From Pythium myriotylum (Eukaryota; Oomycota; Peronosporomycetes; Pythiales; Pythiaceae): DNA of 64,000 nt. Below the pieces are notes generated by a model. It worked only from the letters and a program-made list of their open reading frames with translations, did no database searches and had not been told where the DNA came from. Of the stretch, positions 52,389 through 62,403 are shown in pieces. The first letter of the stretch is position 1. The number at the start of each line of letters is the position of its first letter. Both the position numbers and the translations under genes were made by a program. The stretch spans positions 2,976,001 to 3,040,000 of the forward strand of contig JALJCQ010000012.1 of NCBI GenBank assembly GCA_023091665.1, in the 5' to 3' direction.

Positions 52389-55004
52389 ATGGAGTTCCCA
52401 CTGAAGCAAGACTTCTTTCCGCCCGTGCGGCTAACGAGCGACGACCGCCATCGCTACGTCGCGACGGCCGAGTACAGCGTCCACGTGCTCCGCAAGCTCG
52501 TGGCCGACGACAAATGGAAACGCATCTCGGATACCAAGGGCGTGACCATCGGCAAGGTCCATTGCATCGAGGAGCAGGCTTACGGTGGCAACAATGCAGC
52601 CAAAGCCTGCTTGATCATGTGTGCGTCAGTCATCACCACAGGCGCTGTTAGCGAGGTGCTCGAGGCCATCGCCTCGCCCGTGACTGAGGACTACCGCCGC
52701 GCCATGAGCTTTCTCTACATGGACCGCTTCGTGGACGGCGTCTGTTTGCATACAATCTCACCCAACGGCTCACGCAACAGTCAAGCCTTCACGACGATCA
52801 AGTGGGCCGCGTTCAAGGATGGCTCGCCCATGCCGGCCTACCAGAAGATCCAGAATACCATCGGCACGGACTATTGCTTTCTCGAGCACTCGGGCATGCA
52901 GAAAGAAGCCCATCGAGACGAGTCCTTTGGATTCTGCATCCAGGAGTCGGTCGCGCGTGATTCGGAGGTGCCAGTCATGGCTGGTCTTGGCCTTGGTCGC
53001 GGTGAGCTCCACCGCACGGGCATCCTCGTGGTGCCCACGGACCGCAAGGACATGATCCAGATCTCGTCGATCCTGCAGATGGACACGGCCACATCGCTGA
53101 CCAAGGCGGCGCTTGAGAAGCTCATGATGCGGCGTGTCTCAGCCGTCGCGCGGATCCCGCTGCTGCTTGACCGCAGGCGTCTGAGCCGCATGCACTTCCT
53201 CCCGCGTGACCACTGGGTGCGCGACCACGAGCGACGGGTCTGTGCTGTGTGCACCAAGACCTTCGGGTTGCGACGCAAGCATCACTGCCGTAACTGTGGC
53301 GAAGTCGTCTGTGCAACGTGCGCGCCACCACGCGAGGTGGACGTGAGCTCGTACGGCTCGACACACATTCGCATTTGCACAGCGTGCGTGGTCCAGTCAC
53401 GAGCCACCAGCGCACTGGACAAACAGGACGACGTACTCGTGTACCATGTGCGCCCATCGCTCGGCTCGCAAGGGTCCTCGATCCAGTCGGATGACGTGGA
53501 TCTTGTCCAGGACGATGAACCCGAGCCGCTACGAGCACGGAAGGCGTCGTCAGCTGACAGCAACTTCTCTATCTCGAGCGACGAAGAACCGACCTTCGAT
53601 AACGACGGGTACGATGAGTACCACGACGAAGACCACGAAGACTCGCATGTGAGATCCATCGCGCCGGATACGCCAAAGACGATGGATGATGGCATGGCTA
53701 AACGATTCTCAGAGTACTCAGAAGCCCGGTCGAGCGATATGTCCTTCAGCGAGTTCAACACACTCGCTGACGACGCGCTCCGCATCACGTCTGTTCCGCC
53801 CCGGGGGGCTCAGCAGCTTCCTCCGCCACCACCAACTCACGAAGATCACTTCATTCGACGGACGCTGTACGACGTCGACGATGAGAACCGAGCACCGAAC
53901 CAGCCGATACAGCGCCGCGAGTCCATGGACGAGTGGTTCAGCCAGCGTAGCCACGCCCTGCCACCAGCAGCAAAGAAAGCGACACCACCTCCCACGCCAC
54001 CGCAGCAGCAGCGTCAGCAGCAGCGAGAATACATGGACGAGTGGTGTGCACCACGACCACCGAGCAACGCTGCGAGCCACACTTCGTCTGGTTCATCATT
54101 CACGCGCGAGTCCATGGACGAGTGGTTTGCGCCTCGCCATCGCGAGCGCAACCACTCTCACGCCAGCAGTGGGTCGTACACGCACGAGTCCAAGCGCAGC
54201 AGCAGCTCTGCAAGCAGCACGAGCTCTCTGCTCGAAATGATGAGCTCGATCCGCGAGATCCAGAACGACTTGGCTGCTGTCCATCGCCATGACCGACAAA
54301 AGAACGACCCATTGCATCGGCCGCAAATGCATGACGCGTATTACCTCGAGCGTCTCTCGGAACAGCTTCGAGAGCCCGAGGCCACGGGCTCTGTCAACCG
54401 TGTCCCGGCGCCACCGACGCCCGTGCTGTTCATGGATCAGCAGCCTCCTCGACCGACTTCACGGAGCTCCAATGACCAGAATGCTCGGGTGAGCTCGGAG
54501 TCTTCGGCCGACATCGACATGTTCAACAGCGACAGCTTCTCGTTGCTCTGCCCTGAGACGCTACAGCGCCAGCGGTTCTCGTCAGGCGCTCAGGACGCCG
54601 GTGAGCGTCGATCCGCGCGTGTCTCAAGCCTCTCGACGTCGACGGTGCTGGAAGACGTTGAGGACTTTGACTCGCTGCGGCAATCCGAGCTCACATCGCT
54701 GCGTATGCAGGTCGAAGGGCTCCACCGATCGCTGGAAGAGGCGACCAACAAACTCAACCACTACACAGCTCGCGCCGCCGTCAAGCAGCGAGCCGAGTCC
54801 TTGGAGTCAGAAACCGCGGATCTCGAGTCTAACAACCGTCGTCCACGGAAGCAATCGCTCGTGACTGATCCCGTTGTCGCGGGCCGCAAGCAGCAGTACC
54901 ATGCGCTGATCGAGGAGCTCCATGAGATCATGGGGCTGCCTGCGCTTTCGACGCGAACTCGTAGCGAAGAGCTACTGCTGAGCGAGCTAAGCCGCCACGA
55001 CTAG
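52389..55004 (+). CDS. START-like/FYVE zinc-finger protein
   Basis: 871 residues from ATG 52389. Residues about 20-250 resemble a START-like lipid-binding domain as in the many oomycete START-FYVE proteins. Residues 273-336 are a complete FYVE finger: WVRD, eight zinc-ligand Cys in four C-x2-C pairs, the RKHHCR patch and RIC. FYVE fingers bind phosphatidylinositol 3-phosphate on endosomes. The middle part is Ser/Pro/Gln/Asp-rich and disordered, and contains three copies of RE(S/Y)MDEW(F/C) at about 510, 546 and 573. A coiled coil (about 755-810) is near the end. Likely an endosomal adaptor. Intronless. Confidence 0.93.
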   Translation: MEFPLKQDFFPPVRLTSDDRHRYVATAEYSVHVLRKLVADDKWKRISDTKGVTIGKVHCIEEQAYGGNNAAKACLIMCASVITTGAVSEVLEAIASPVTEDYRRAMSFLYMDRFVDGVCLHTISPNGSRNSQAFTTIKWAAFKDGSPMPAYQKIQNTIGTDYCFLEHSGMQKEAHRDESFGFCIQESVARDSEVPVMAGLGLGRGELHRTGILVVPTDRKDMIQISSILQMDTATSLTKAALEKLMMRRVSAVARIPLLLDRRRLSRMHFLPRDHWVRDHERRVCAVCTKTFGLRRKHHCRNCGEVVCATCAPPREVDVSSYGSTHIRICTACVVQSRATSALDKQDDVLVYHVRPSLGSQGSSIQSDDVDLVQDDEPEPLRARKASSADSNFSISSDEEPTFDNDGYDEYHDEDHEDSHVRSIAPDTPKTMDDGMAKRFSEYSEARSSDMSFSEFNTLADDALRITSVPPRGAQQLPPPPPTHEDHFIRRTLYDVDDENRAPNQPIQRRESMDEWFSQRSHALPPAAKKATPPPTPPQQQRQQQREYMDEWCAPRPPSNAASHTSSGSSFTRESMDEWFAPRHRERNHSHASSGSYTHESKRSSSSASSTSSLLEMMSSIREIQNDLAAVHRHDRQKNDPLHRPQMHDAYYLERLSEQLREPEATGSVNRVPAPPTPVLFMDQQPPRPTSRSSNDQNARVSSESSADIDMFNSDSFSLLCPETLQRQRFSSGAQDAGERRSARVSSLSTSTVLEDVEDFDSLRQSELTSLRMQVEGLHRSLEEATNKLNHYTARAAVKQRAESLESETADLESNNRRPRKQSLVTDPVVAGRKQQYHALIEELHEIMGLPALSTRTRSEELLLSELSRHD

Positions 55005-55279
55005 ACAGCCGTAGCGGGAACCTATGCGTCGATTGCCTGTGTATAAGCGAAAAGGAGTACAAGTAGTTGAATTCACAGTGAGTTGGATACGATGGAAATC
55101 CCCTGCCGAAGTTGATTCGGTGACAAGTTGAAGTGAGACAACTGGGGACGCACTAATCCGAGACGAATCAAGATATTGTCGGTATCAGTGGCCGGTATGC
55201 GTAGTCGTCTTGGCTGGGCGTCTTGCATTCTCCAAATTTCTTGGTTTTCGTTCCCACTCTCCCTTTCCAGCTACCAACC
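55005..55279. other. Short intergenic region with possible oomycete Inr
   Basis: 275 bp. At 55226-55239 GCATTCTCCAAATTT resembles the oomycete initiator plus flanking element (consensus GCTCATTYYNCAWTTT), about 45 bp before the next start codon, with one extra base. Confidence 0.35.
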
Positions 55280-55573
55280 ATGACTGCAGCGTTCAAGGTC
55301 ATCGGATTTATTGGGTCGTCGTTCATTTCGGCCGCGCTGGTACCTCAGGTCTACACGGCTCTCCGCACCGAGAGCACCGACGACGTCAGCCTTCCATTTG
55401 TGTGCCTCTTTATGATCGGCCAAGCGTGCGTGGTCTCCTACGGGATCGGCGAGTCGCTCTGGCCGATCTACATCCCAGCTCTCTTCGAATTCGCCGGTAT
55501 GCTCACGCTCTTCACGCTCAAGCTCCACTACAACGGCAAGCGCACTGAAACAAAGTCCATCACGGAAGAATAA
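55280..55573 (+). CDS. SemiSWEET/PQ-loop-type small membrane protein
   Basis: 97 residues from ATG 55280; a longer frame to 55223 would need a TTG. Three hydrophobic helices (FKVIGFIGSSFISAALV, FVCLFMIGQACVVSYGIG, PIYIPALFEFAGMLTLFTLKL) with the Pro-Gln pair at residues 22-23 (VPQVY) in the first. A single triple-helix bundle is the size of SemiSWEET sugar transporters, which work as dimers; larger SWEET and PQ-loop proteins carry two bundles. Sugar transport is therefore likely, other small solutes possible. The tail is short and charged. Confidence 0.8.
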   Translation: MTAAFKVIGFIGSSFISAALVPQVYTALRTESTDDVSLPFVCLFMIGQACVVSYGIGESLWPIYIPALFEFAGMLTLFTLKLHYNGKRTETKSITEE

Positions 55574-55959
55574 GCCGCTCGCATCGTCGCAGCAACTTTG
55601 ACAGAGTGAAAATCGAATGCGAATCGACTCGATATTATCAGATCTCTCGTTTCGATGTGTTCTTGATTGACATGTGGCACCGAGACTCGTGATAAAATCG
55701 AAACTTTCCTTGAACCAAACGATTGCCCTATGTGTGTGTGATCCTGTTCAGTCTAGTGGGCGAGTTCCCGCTCTTCTGTGTCTCGAAGGTCTGCGGCGCA
55801 GGAAGCTCGTTGGGTTCTCATGTTATCTCATTCAACCCGAGCCCTTCAGCCGATCAGTTAGTTCCACGGTGGACCTGCGCGATCGGCGTGGGTTCGGTCG
55901 GAGGGTGGAGTGGCCTTCGAACGGTCTCTCGTCGTTGAGCCATTTCTCGGTCGATCGCA
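55574..55959. other. Intergenic region
   Basis: 386 bp. No gene seen; short frames have no domain. The sequence just upstream of the next gene does not restore the N-terminal 40 residues present in the long ankyrin paralogue. Confidence 0.4.
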
Positions 55960-57102
55960 ATGTCGGACGAGCTGGCCACGGCAGTCGCTCGCGGCTCGCT
56001 GCAGCACTTTGACTACGTCGCTGCTCGCATTGAAGGCGACAAAGCCGTCCGTAGAGCGCAGCGAGAGACCATGTACAGCCACGCCTTTCGTGTGGCCATC
56101 CAGCGAAACAACCTCCAGATGATCAAGCGCATCCACGACTTCCACCCGAAGCCGATCCTTCTCGCAGTAGGAACCGATCGCCCCGGCGAATTGCTCTCCA
56201 CGACATGTTGGCTCTTCAAGCACGGCTCGCTCGAAACGATCCAGTGGGTGATTGACCACCGTAACGACCGCTCGTGCTGTCCGCGTGGGAGCAAAAATCT
56301 CTGCTGCCACTGTCTCTACGAAGCGCTTTCCTGTTTAGGCGAACGAGACGCCTCCCGAGTCGTCATGTGGCTCCTCGAAATCGGATCTTTCGCGAAACTC
56401 GACAAACTTACAACCGGCCAGTCGTGGCAAAACCTCCCCGAGTTTCGCCACGCGATGGCGCGGAGTGTGGAGCTGGTTCAACTCATTGACAAGCGCGAGC
56501 ACCTCGACGAATCGACGCTACGGTCACTGCTGCTGCACGCGGTGTACAATCTTCGCTCCTCCGTAGCGATGTATCTCCTGGATCTGATCAAACGGGAAAT
56601 GACAAGACGACCTCGACGTTTCTGGCAACTAACGCCTCGACGAACGAAGCGCGGATCCGTTTCACCTCCTGAGCTCGCCAATGCGGTCCACTGCTTCACG
56701 CTCGCTGTCTGTGGCGGACTGGGAGACGTCGTCGGGAAGATGCTCAAGGAAGGATACTGTGACGAGTTCAAAAAGAACTTCAGGCTGGTGTGGTCAAGAG
56801 AACGAGCGAGCGTGGTGCTGCAGTGGGATCGGCAGTTCATGGAGGAGCTACTAATCGGCGACAAGGTCTCACTCGCGACGGCCTACAGCCGGGCAGCGTC
56901 GCGCTTCCGCAATCTGGACGCGCTCAAGTGGTTATATTACGAACGACGCGTCAGTCCCGACGTTGAATGTCTTCGCGAGAAATTGCAGGGCGATGATAGC
57001 CATCTCCATCGAACGGTTGCGCTCGTGCAGATAGAGCGGTGGATGGAGGAGATCGGTATGAGCGTTTCAATCACAGCAGTGACTCGAATCCATGTAAACT
57101 AG
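55960..57102 (+). CDS. Ankyrin-type protein, short paralogue
   Basis: 380 residues from ATG 55960. It aligns with the N-terminal 60% of the ankyrin protein at 49580: LATAVARGSLQHFDYVAARI against LTKAAASGSLRLFDRVAARV, GSLETIQWVIDHRNDR against GTLETVQWVIENRCDR, and the cluster CC-x7-C-x2-C (CCPRGSKNLCCHC) followed by GERD. It lacks the long paralogue's first 45 residues and all of its well-formed C-terminal repeats, ending soon after ALVQIERWMEEIG. It is open without stops, so it is probably a functional shorter gene and not debris. Protein-protein interaction role inferred. Confidence 0.85.
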   Translation: MSDELATAVARGSLQHFDYVAARIEGDKAVRRAQRETMYSHAFRVAIQRNNLQMIKRIHDFHPKPILLAVGTDRPGELLSTTCWLFKHGSLETIQWVIDHRNDRSCCPRGSKNLCCHCLYEALSCLGERDASRVVMWLLEIGSFAKLDKLTTGQSWQNLPEFRHAMARSVELVQLIDKREHLDESTLRSLLLHAVYNLRSSVAMYLLDLIKREMTRRPRRFWQLTPRRTKRGSVSPPELANAVHCFTLAVCGGLGDVVGKMLKEGYCDEFKKNFRLVWSRERASVVLQWDRQFMEELLIGDKVSLATAYSRAASRFRNLDALKWLYYERRVSPDVECLREKLQGDDSHLHRTVALVQIERWMEEIGMSVSITAVTRIHVN

Positions 57103-57161
57103 GGAAGATTGTGCGAGTACTGAACATCTCTAGTCGGAGGGGAATTTATTCTATATGCAAT

Positions 57162-57941
57162 CTACGCCTCTGAGAGCAGCTTCTGAATGTCGGCGCGTCC
57201 TTGCTGGTCGTGCGGCAGCGACTCGAAGCGCTCCACGAGCTCGTCGCGCAGACCGAGTTCCTTGAGCGACCGCAGAATAAAGAGCGGGTCCAGCAGCGGC
57301 GTCTCTCGCTCTTCGTCCAGCTCATCCTGGGTCTTGTACACCTCACGCAGTGTCTCGAACTGCTCAAACTCGTAGAGCACGGCTGTGAAGCTGCGTCGCT
57401 CCCCGTCGTCGAGTGGCAGTATGGTGAACGCCTCGAGCGCCTCGTCAAAGCGTCCGCGCCACACAAACTCTCGTAGCAGCATGAGCGACGGCACCGGAAG
57501 CGACGCACTGTCTTCCGCGTCGAGTTGCCGACGCTGGGTCTCGTAGCACGTGAGGAACGTCTCGAGCGGCGCGCGCGCGAGGAAGAAACGGCGCGCGTAA
57601 AAGTGCTGCCAGACGTCGCTGCGGGCCATGTTGCCCCAGGGCGAGAGCTCTTCGAAGACGCCGAGCGCCTGCAAAGCCTGGTCTTGGTCGCGCGCAGACG
57701 CGTGTGCGCGGAACGCCCAGAGCGAGACGGCGCTGATCTTGGTGGCGAAGTCGGCCGACGCGACCACGGCGCGACGACTCAATTGCGAGAGATCGGCCTC
57801 CGGCGCGACGCCCAGGAACTCGCGCACGAGAGCTGGCGACGGCGCGGCGCCGCGCAGAAACGAGCCAAAGTCTGCGGCGGCGGAGAGCGCGCGCACGCCG
57901 CGCGGCAGAAGCCGCCGACGCGAGGAGCTCCTCAGCAGCAT
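57162..57941 (-). CDS. Probable mitochondrial helical-repeat protein
   Basis: 259 residues from ATG 57941. The N-terminus (MLLRSSSRRRLLPRGVRAL) is Arg/Leu/Ser-rich without acidic residues, a typical mitochondrial presequence. The rest is all-helical with helix pairs of about 35 residues (REFVWRGRFDEALEAFTIL, LYEFEQFETLREVYK, LRSLKELGLRDELVERF), like PPR or TPR repeats, though no strict match to the PPR consensus was seen. A role in organelle RNA handling or complex assembly is possible. Convergent with the short ankyrin gene, 59 bp apart. Confidence 0.7.
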   Translation of the reverse strand: MLLRSSSRRRLLPRGVRALSAAADFGSFLRGAAPSPALVREFLGVAPEADLSQLSRRAVVASADFATKISAVSLWAFRAHASARDQDQALQALGVFEELSPWGNMARSDVWQHFYARRFFLARAPLETFLTCYETQRRQLDAEDSASLPVPSLMLLREFVWRGRFDEALEAFTILPLDDGERRSFTAVLYEFEQFETLREVYKTQDELDEERETPLLDPLFILRSLKELGLRDELVERFESLPHDQQGRADIQKLLSEA

Positions 57942-58335
57942 GGTGGTGGTGTTGGTGATGGAGATCGATGGAGAGTAGTGTGGTGCACATCACCTGGATG
58001 AATTAAGGTGGACCACATAGTTTTGGGATGTGGATGGAGCTCATTGAGACGGGGACCCCGCATGAGAAGCTCCAACATCCATGACGATTGAGCTACACGA
58101 GGCATATCCATATGCGACTTTGGGTGCGTCCGCACTCAGTGGCGACGATATCGTGGGGGTGCAGTCGGTTGCCATGGACGAGGCGTCGTGACGCGCGCGA
58201 CTCTCGTTGCGGAAGAAGCGACGCGGGACTCGCACGCACGTGAGACCGCCTCTTGAGAACGGCTCCGTCCGCCTCTTCGGCGGCGACCACTCGCTCACTC
58301 GCGCTCATTCGCCAAGCTCCAACCTCCCCAACTCC
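57942..58335. other. Divergent promoter region
   Basis: 394 bp between the start codons of two divergently transcribed genes. The bases before 58336 (AACCTCCCCAACTCC) and a CACTCGCTCACTCGCGCTCATTCGCC stretch near 58288-58313 contain a CTCATTC, which fits the oomycete Inr core YTCATTY. Confidence 0.45.
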
Positions 58336-58857
58336 ATGGCCGACACGCATACACACGCAGGCAAGCCCTCGGCGCCGCCAGTGGACGCGTTGCCCATGGC
58401 CACGGCGTTGCCGATCGTCTCGCCGTCGACGCCGCAGCAGGTCCACATCCACATCGAGACGCCGCGCGCACCGACGTCGAATGGATGGAAGTCTGGGGTC
58501 TGCGGCTGCACGGACAACTGCTGCAACTGCTGGATGGCGCTCTGCTGCCCGTGCGTGACCTTTGGCCAGATCTCTGAGCGCGTCAACCACAATGGTTGCT
58601 GTGGAGACTGTGGTTGCTGCGGCAGCGGATTCGTCTTTGGGCTCGTGGCGTGGATCGGCTGCGCGGGGCTCATGACGTGCATGCTACGCCAGAAAGTAGC
58701 AGCCGCCTCGGGCATCCCTTCCAACTGCTGCGACGACTTCTGCATCTCCTTCTGCTGCACGCACTGCGCGCTGTGCCAGATGGCCAACCAACTCGACATC
58801 CAGAAAGATGGCTGCTCGTTCGCTGCGCCGCCGCCACTTGAGACCATGCAGCGTTGA
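58336..58857 (+). CDS. PLAC8-family Cys-rich protein
   Basis: 173 residues from ATG 58336. After a Pro/Thr-rich N-terminus the PLAC8 domain starts with W-x-SGVCGCTDNC and CWMALCCPCVTFGQI (the CCPC.TFGQ signature), continues with a hydrophobic stretch (FVFGLVAWIGCAGLMTCML) and ends with CCDDFCISFCCTHCALCQ. PLAC8 proteins sit in membranes and affect metal resistance or cell size in plants and fungi. The Cys content and both signature blocks are complete. Function in this organism not known. Confidence 0.92.
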   Translation: MADTHTHAGKPSAPPVDALPMATALPIVSPSTPQQVHIHIETPRAPTSNGWKSGVCGCTDNCCNCWMALCCPCVTFGQISERVNHNGCCGDCGCCGSGFVFGLVAWIGCAGLMTCMLRQKVAAASGIPSNCCDDFCISFCCTHCALCQMANQLDIQKDGCSFAAPPPLETMQR

Positions 58858-58939
58858 AGACGCATGGCTTTGGACCAGTAGAATCGACTAAAGGAGTTAC
58901 TCAGTATATTTCGATTCATTTATCACGAAGCAAACTCCA

Positions 58940-59668
58940 CTACTCGTGGGTGTTCAACGCCGAGACCGACTCGGATCGGCCGAGTGCGTGACGGGGATTC
59001 GACCCGAACAGAAATGCCTCGATCATGAGAGGCACACCTAGCACGCCGTGGCATTTGCGCAGATTGTGAAGTGGTGGTGGGTGCTTTTGGAAGTGCCGCA
59101 CCAATTTCTGCAGAAATTTGGAAAGGATTTTGGCCTTGGTCGCGTGTGGAAGCAGTGGCCAAACGAGCGACGCAGCCCTAGCGCCATTGAACGTCATGAG
59201 TAGCTCGTAGCTACTGCAGAAGCGGCAATAACTACCGTGTGGCATCTCGAGGAGGTCAAACATCTCATGGCGAAATCGCTGAAACTCAAAGAACCGCCTC
59301 TTGGTACGGTAGTCAGGCTCGCCTTCTGCTTGTTTGAGCATGGGCGGCTTCTCGTGAATGACACGGTTGACGCGGATCACAGCCGGGTTGGGCGGGTGAA
59401 TGTGGCTCACGTGCTTGCCCATGAAGACGCGGACTTCGTAGAACACATTTCCGTTGGGGTCTTCGTGATAAGTGGGGACATCCACCCACACCACATTGGC
59501 GATTCGTTCCGCCGCCTTGGCGCTCTCGTTCACATGGATCGGCTCGGTGACCGTGACGTTCAACGAAGGCGTCCGAGGCAACGACATGGGTGTCAGTGGG
59601 AACTCAGAGCTCTGGGAGCCGCTCCAATTGTTTTGGAAGCTGGAGAGATCGCTTGGTTGGGAGACCAT
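58940..59668 (-). CDS. PX-like domain protein, paralogue 1
   Basis: 242 residues from ATG 59668; the frame is open further upstream only with non-ATG starts. After a Ser/Pro-rich leader, residues about 45-225 look like a PX fold: VWVDVPTYHED, EVRVFMGK, then EPDYRTKRRFFEFQRFR with the Arg-Arg-Phe that binds phosphoinositide in PX domains, a cysteine motif C-x2-C-x2-Y-x2-L-x2-F (CRFCSSYELLMTF), and the C-terminal helix KILSKFLQKLVRHF. Two related genes follow to the right on the same strand. Probable membrane-recruited trafficking protein; binding is inferred. Confidence 0.7.
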   Translation of the reverse strand: MVSQPSDLSSFQNNWSGSQSSEFPLTPMSLPRTPSLNVTVTEPIHVNESAKAAERIANVVWVDVPTYHEDPNGNVFYEVRVFMGKHVSHIHPPNPAVIRVNRVIHEKPPMLKQAEGEPDYRTKRRFFEFQRFRHEMFDLLEMPHGSYCRFCSSYELLMTFNGARAASLVWPLLPHATKAKILSKFLQKLVRHFQKHPPPLHNLRKCHGVLGVPLMIEAFLFGSNPRHALGRSESVSALNTHE

Positions 59669-61006
59669 CGAATGCCGCTTGGTGCAAGTTGGAATGTGAA
59701 ACCATGAGGCCGCCTCGTTCCGCGCTCGTTGGGCAGGACTTGACGAGGGCTTCTGCTTGGGAAACGTTAACTCTACTACGCAACAGCTGACGCACAGACC
59801 TCGTCTCATGCTATTCACTCCCCAACGGTGAGACGCGACCCATTCCTTTCATAGACACGTCAATTGCCATCGTCGAGGCTTGGCGATGACGAAAGTCAAG
59901 ACTGCATATTGGGAGAATGCTGCCATCCCATCACAAGATAATCGAGGAACGCAAGAGCTTTTGGTGGATGGGATCGAACGAGAAAACTCATGTGCTCTAA
60001 GGCATCGATGCGGCAGGATCTATGTGCCAATGAGACACGACAAGTGTCAAGCTTGCTTGTGGGAGACAGTTTCGTACAATGGCTGATTTGCGTCACGTGC
60101 TGATATACCAGGAACTCCAACCGAGTGACTTGTTGTGACCTTGCGCGTGTTTATTCGGAGACCGTGCATATCTTTGATGCGACTTGAGTTCAAATTTCCC
60201 CGCCAGAACGGAAGAGCTCACACGAATTGGCCTTCGTCACGCTGTTGTAGCCGCTTGATAACGAAGTTCTGTCGAGCAAGGCATAATCAGCACGATCGAG
60301 CGCGAAATCCCCATGAAATACCGGCAAGTATGGCACTTCGTGTATGATCACTTGTGAAGTTGTCGACGGCAAGAAAAATCCTCAATCTTCCAGTCAGCTA
60401 TCACACTGTTCACTGAGATATATCCAAACTCTAACAGCCGCAATGTGCCTTCGTGTTGAAGGATCACAATCAATTTGGTGGCATTCTTCACCACAGAAGT
60501 TGTGACCTGGCCTCCAAACTCGTGGACTTAGCATCCGATTCGCCGTTCCTATGCCCGCTGTTCCAAGTTCACAACATAACTTTAGTTTAGCAACACGGCA
60601 ATGAGATCTACAAGCATCCTGTTCGACATTAGCAAGGACCTCTCAGTCGATGGGATGGCACTATCGTTCTCCTATCGTACGCAGTGCTTGACCCATCTCG
60701 CGGTGATCCGTTTTTTCTCACCAAGCAGTTTTATTGGACAAGAGTTGATATATTGGCTCTTACCTGTCGCCTGGAATCAAAGCTCCTCTTGATATATTCC
60801 TCCCGCACTGTTGGAGTGTTGCATGTCAAGATCAAGTTGGGTTTGGTGTCAACCACCTCACTGTATCATTCTTCGTCAAAAATGCAAGTACCAGTTCGTT
60901 AGAATCCGACCAGACGAATATTCAAAACAAGTGATGCGACTGCGATGCGTCCACAATATATATAATTGCTCGGAACACTTCATGGTGGAATAAATGAGTA
61001 TCTCGA
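59669..61006. other. Intergenic region between PX-like genes
   Basis: 1.3 kb, AT-richer than its surroundings, no supported gene. It should hold the promoter of PX-like paralogue 1 and the 3' end of paralogue 2. Confidence 0.4.
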
Positions 61007-61708
61007 CTACCAGTTACTTGTTGAGCTGCTCCTTTCGCTCATGGAGCTTGGCCTTCCGTCAAACTCGACGTCTCCAAACAGACACTTATATATCAGCAGA
61101 GCCACATCTTTTGTTCCTTTGCAACGACGTTGTCGATTGTTCGTCGATGCATTGTTCTGGTAGTGAAGAAGGATATCAACAAGAAACTTGTTGAGGCACT
61201 TAAGTTGCAGTCGCCTTGGAAGGCACTTGCCAAGTGCCATCGCAGGCCGCGTGCTGCTAAATGTCAGCAATGTCTGATAGCCATAGCACAGGCGACAGTA
61301 GTTGCCATGGCAAGCCTCGACAACGTCTTCAAGATCGGAGCGGAGTCGTTTGAAGTCAGCGAACGGCCGTTGGATGGAATAGTCCGGTTCCCGATTCTCT
61401 GGTTTGCAAAGAACCTTAGGCTTCATCTCGACATTACTCGATGCCGTTGGTGAACGAAGTCGGCTTTGAGGCTCTTGGACAAAGATATGAACCTCGCAAA
61501 CTCTTCCCTGACCTTCGACATGCTCAACGCTGGCGACTTCAAGCCAGACGATTTGTTGGAGACGCTCGGCCGCCTCACTGTAGTGGTTCAGTTGGAGTGG
61601 CTCCATCCTCGTCGGCGTCAACGTTGGAGTCCGTGGAGTGGATACTGGCGTCGACGACGATATGTCGGAGTTGACATTGCCCACTTTTTGGATGGTGTAC
61701 AGCATCAT
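61007..61708 (-). CDS. PX-like domain protein, paralogue 2
   Basis: 233 residues from ATG 61708 (a second ATG follows directly). It parallels paralogue 1: STPRTPTL leader, EAAERLQQIVWLEV, EVHIFVQEP, EPDYSIQRPFADFKRLR, CRLCYGYQTLLTF, then LNKFLVDILLHY and YKCLFG. In the lipid-binding motif the first Arg is Gln while the second is kept. A CKG segment replaces CHG. Sequence identity is low, so the duplication is old. Confidence 0.7.
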   Translation of the reverse strand: MMLYTIQKVGNVNSDISSSTPVSTPRTPTLTPTRMEPLQLNHYSEAAERLQQIVWLEVASVEHVEGQGRVCEVHIFVQEPQSRLRSPTASSNVEMKPKVLCKPENREPDYSIQRPFADFKRLRSDLEDVVEACHGNYCRLCYGYQTLLTFSSTRPAMALGKCLPRRLQLKCLNKFLVDILLHYQNNASTNNRQRRCKGTKDVALLIYKCLFGDVEFDGRPSSMSERSSSTSNW

Positions 61709-62403
61709 TTGCGACTTGTTGCGTATTCGTTGTCACCGTGGGTTTTGTCTTTTGACGAGAGCAGAATGGTGAATACTGGCCTCGCAGGACACAAAAAGGC
61801 TCTGTTCGAACTTGGAATGTTCTTATGTCGACGTCGACTCCTCCTGTGGACTCACGTGAGACAGCGAGACCCACGTTGGACACAAGGACAAGGCAAACGC
61901 GGGAAGAAACGTTGGGTACATCAAGCCAGAAGAAATCAATCAAATTGCAGTATGCAATAACGTGAATCAACTCCAGACTCAGCAGTCGTGTACTGATATA
62001 AAGTATTGAATGTTGAAGTGTCTGTGTGTGGTGTGAATGAAGAGATCCACAGTTCCGAAGGTATCTGCTTGAATTGATAGGACACAAGCACATACCAGAG
62101 GTTGCTGGCTTCAAAAATAGGCCTGCTTCATGTGTTTGAGACCAGGTTGTTGAGCATCTGTCCTGAAATCTTGCAATGCGTGGATATGGTAGACAACTAA
62201 ATTAGTCCATAGCTACCGGACTTGGTCCAACATTGCAGGAAGACAGACACTGCAACATTTCATCGACGATCAAGCCCACTAGATGCGATGTCGCCCATCC
62301 GGTTGTTTGTTTTTTTAAAAAATGCTAAATTATCTTTACCTCCATGCAGAATCTTGACTAACCTTGCTCACTTAATCCTCTGTCCGTAGACTCGACTCGA
62401 AAA
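61709..62403. other. Intergenic region between PX-like genes
   Basis: 0.7 kb, AT-rich (for example TTTTTTTAAAAAATGC at about 62310), no supported gene. Confidence 0.4.

Noticed and set aside
57525..58001. 158-codon plus-strand frame opposite the mitochondrial-type gene
   Set aside because: Arg/Ala/Glu-rich shadow frame with no domain.
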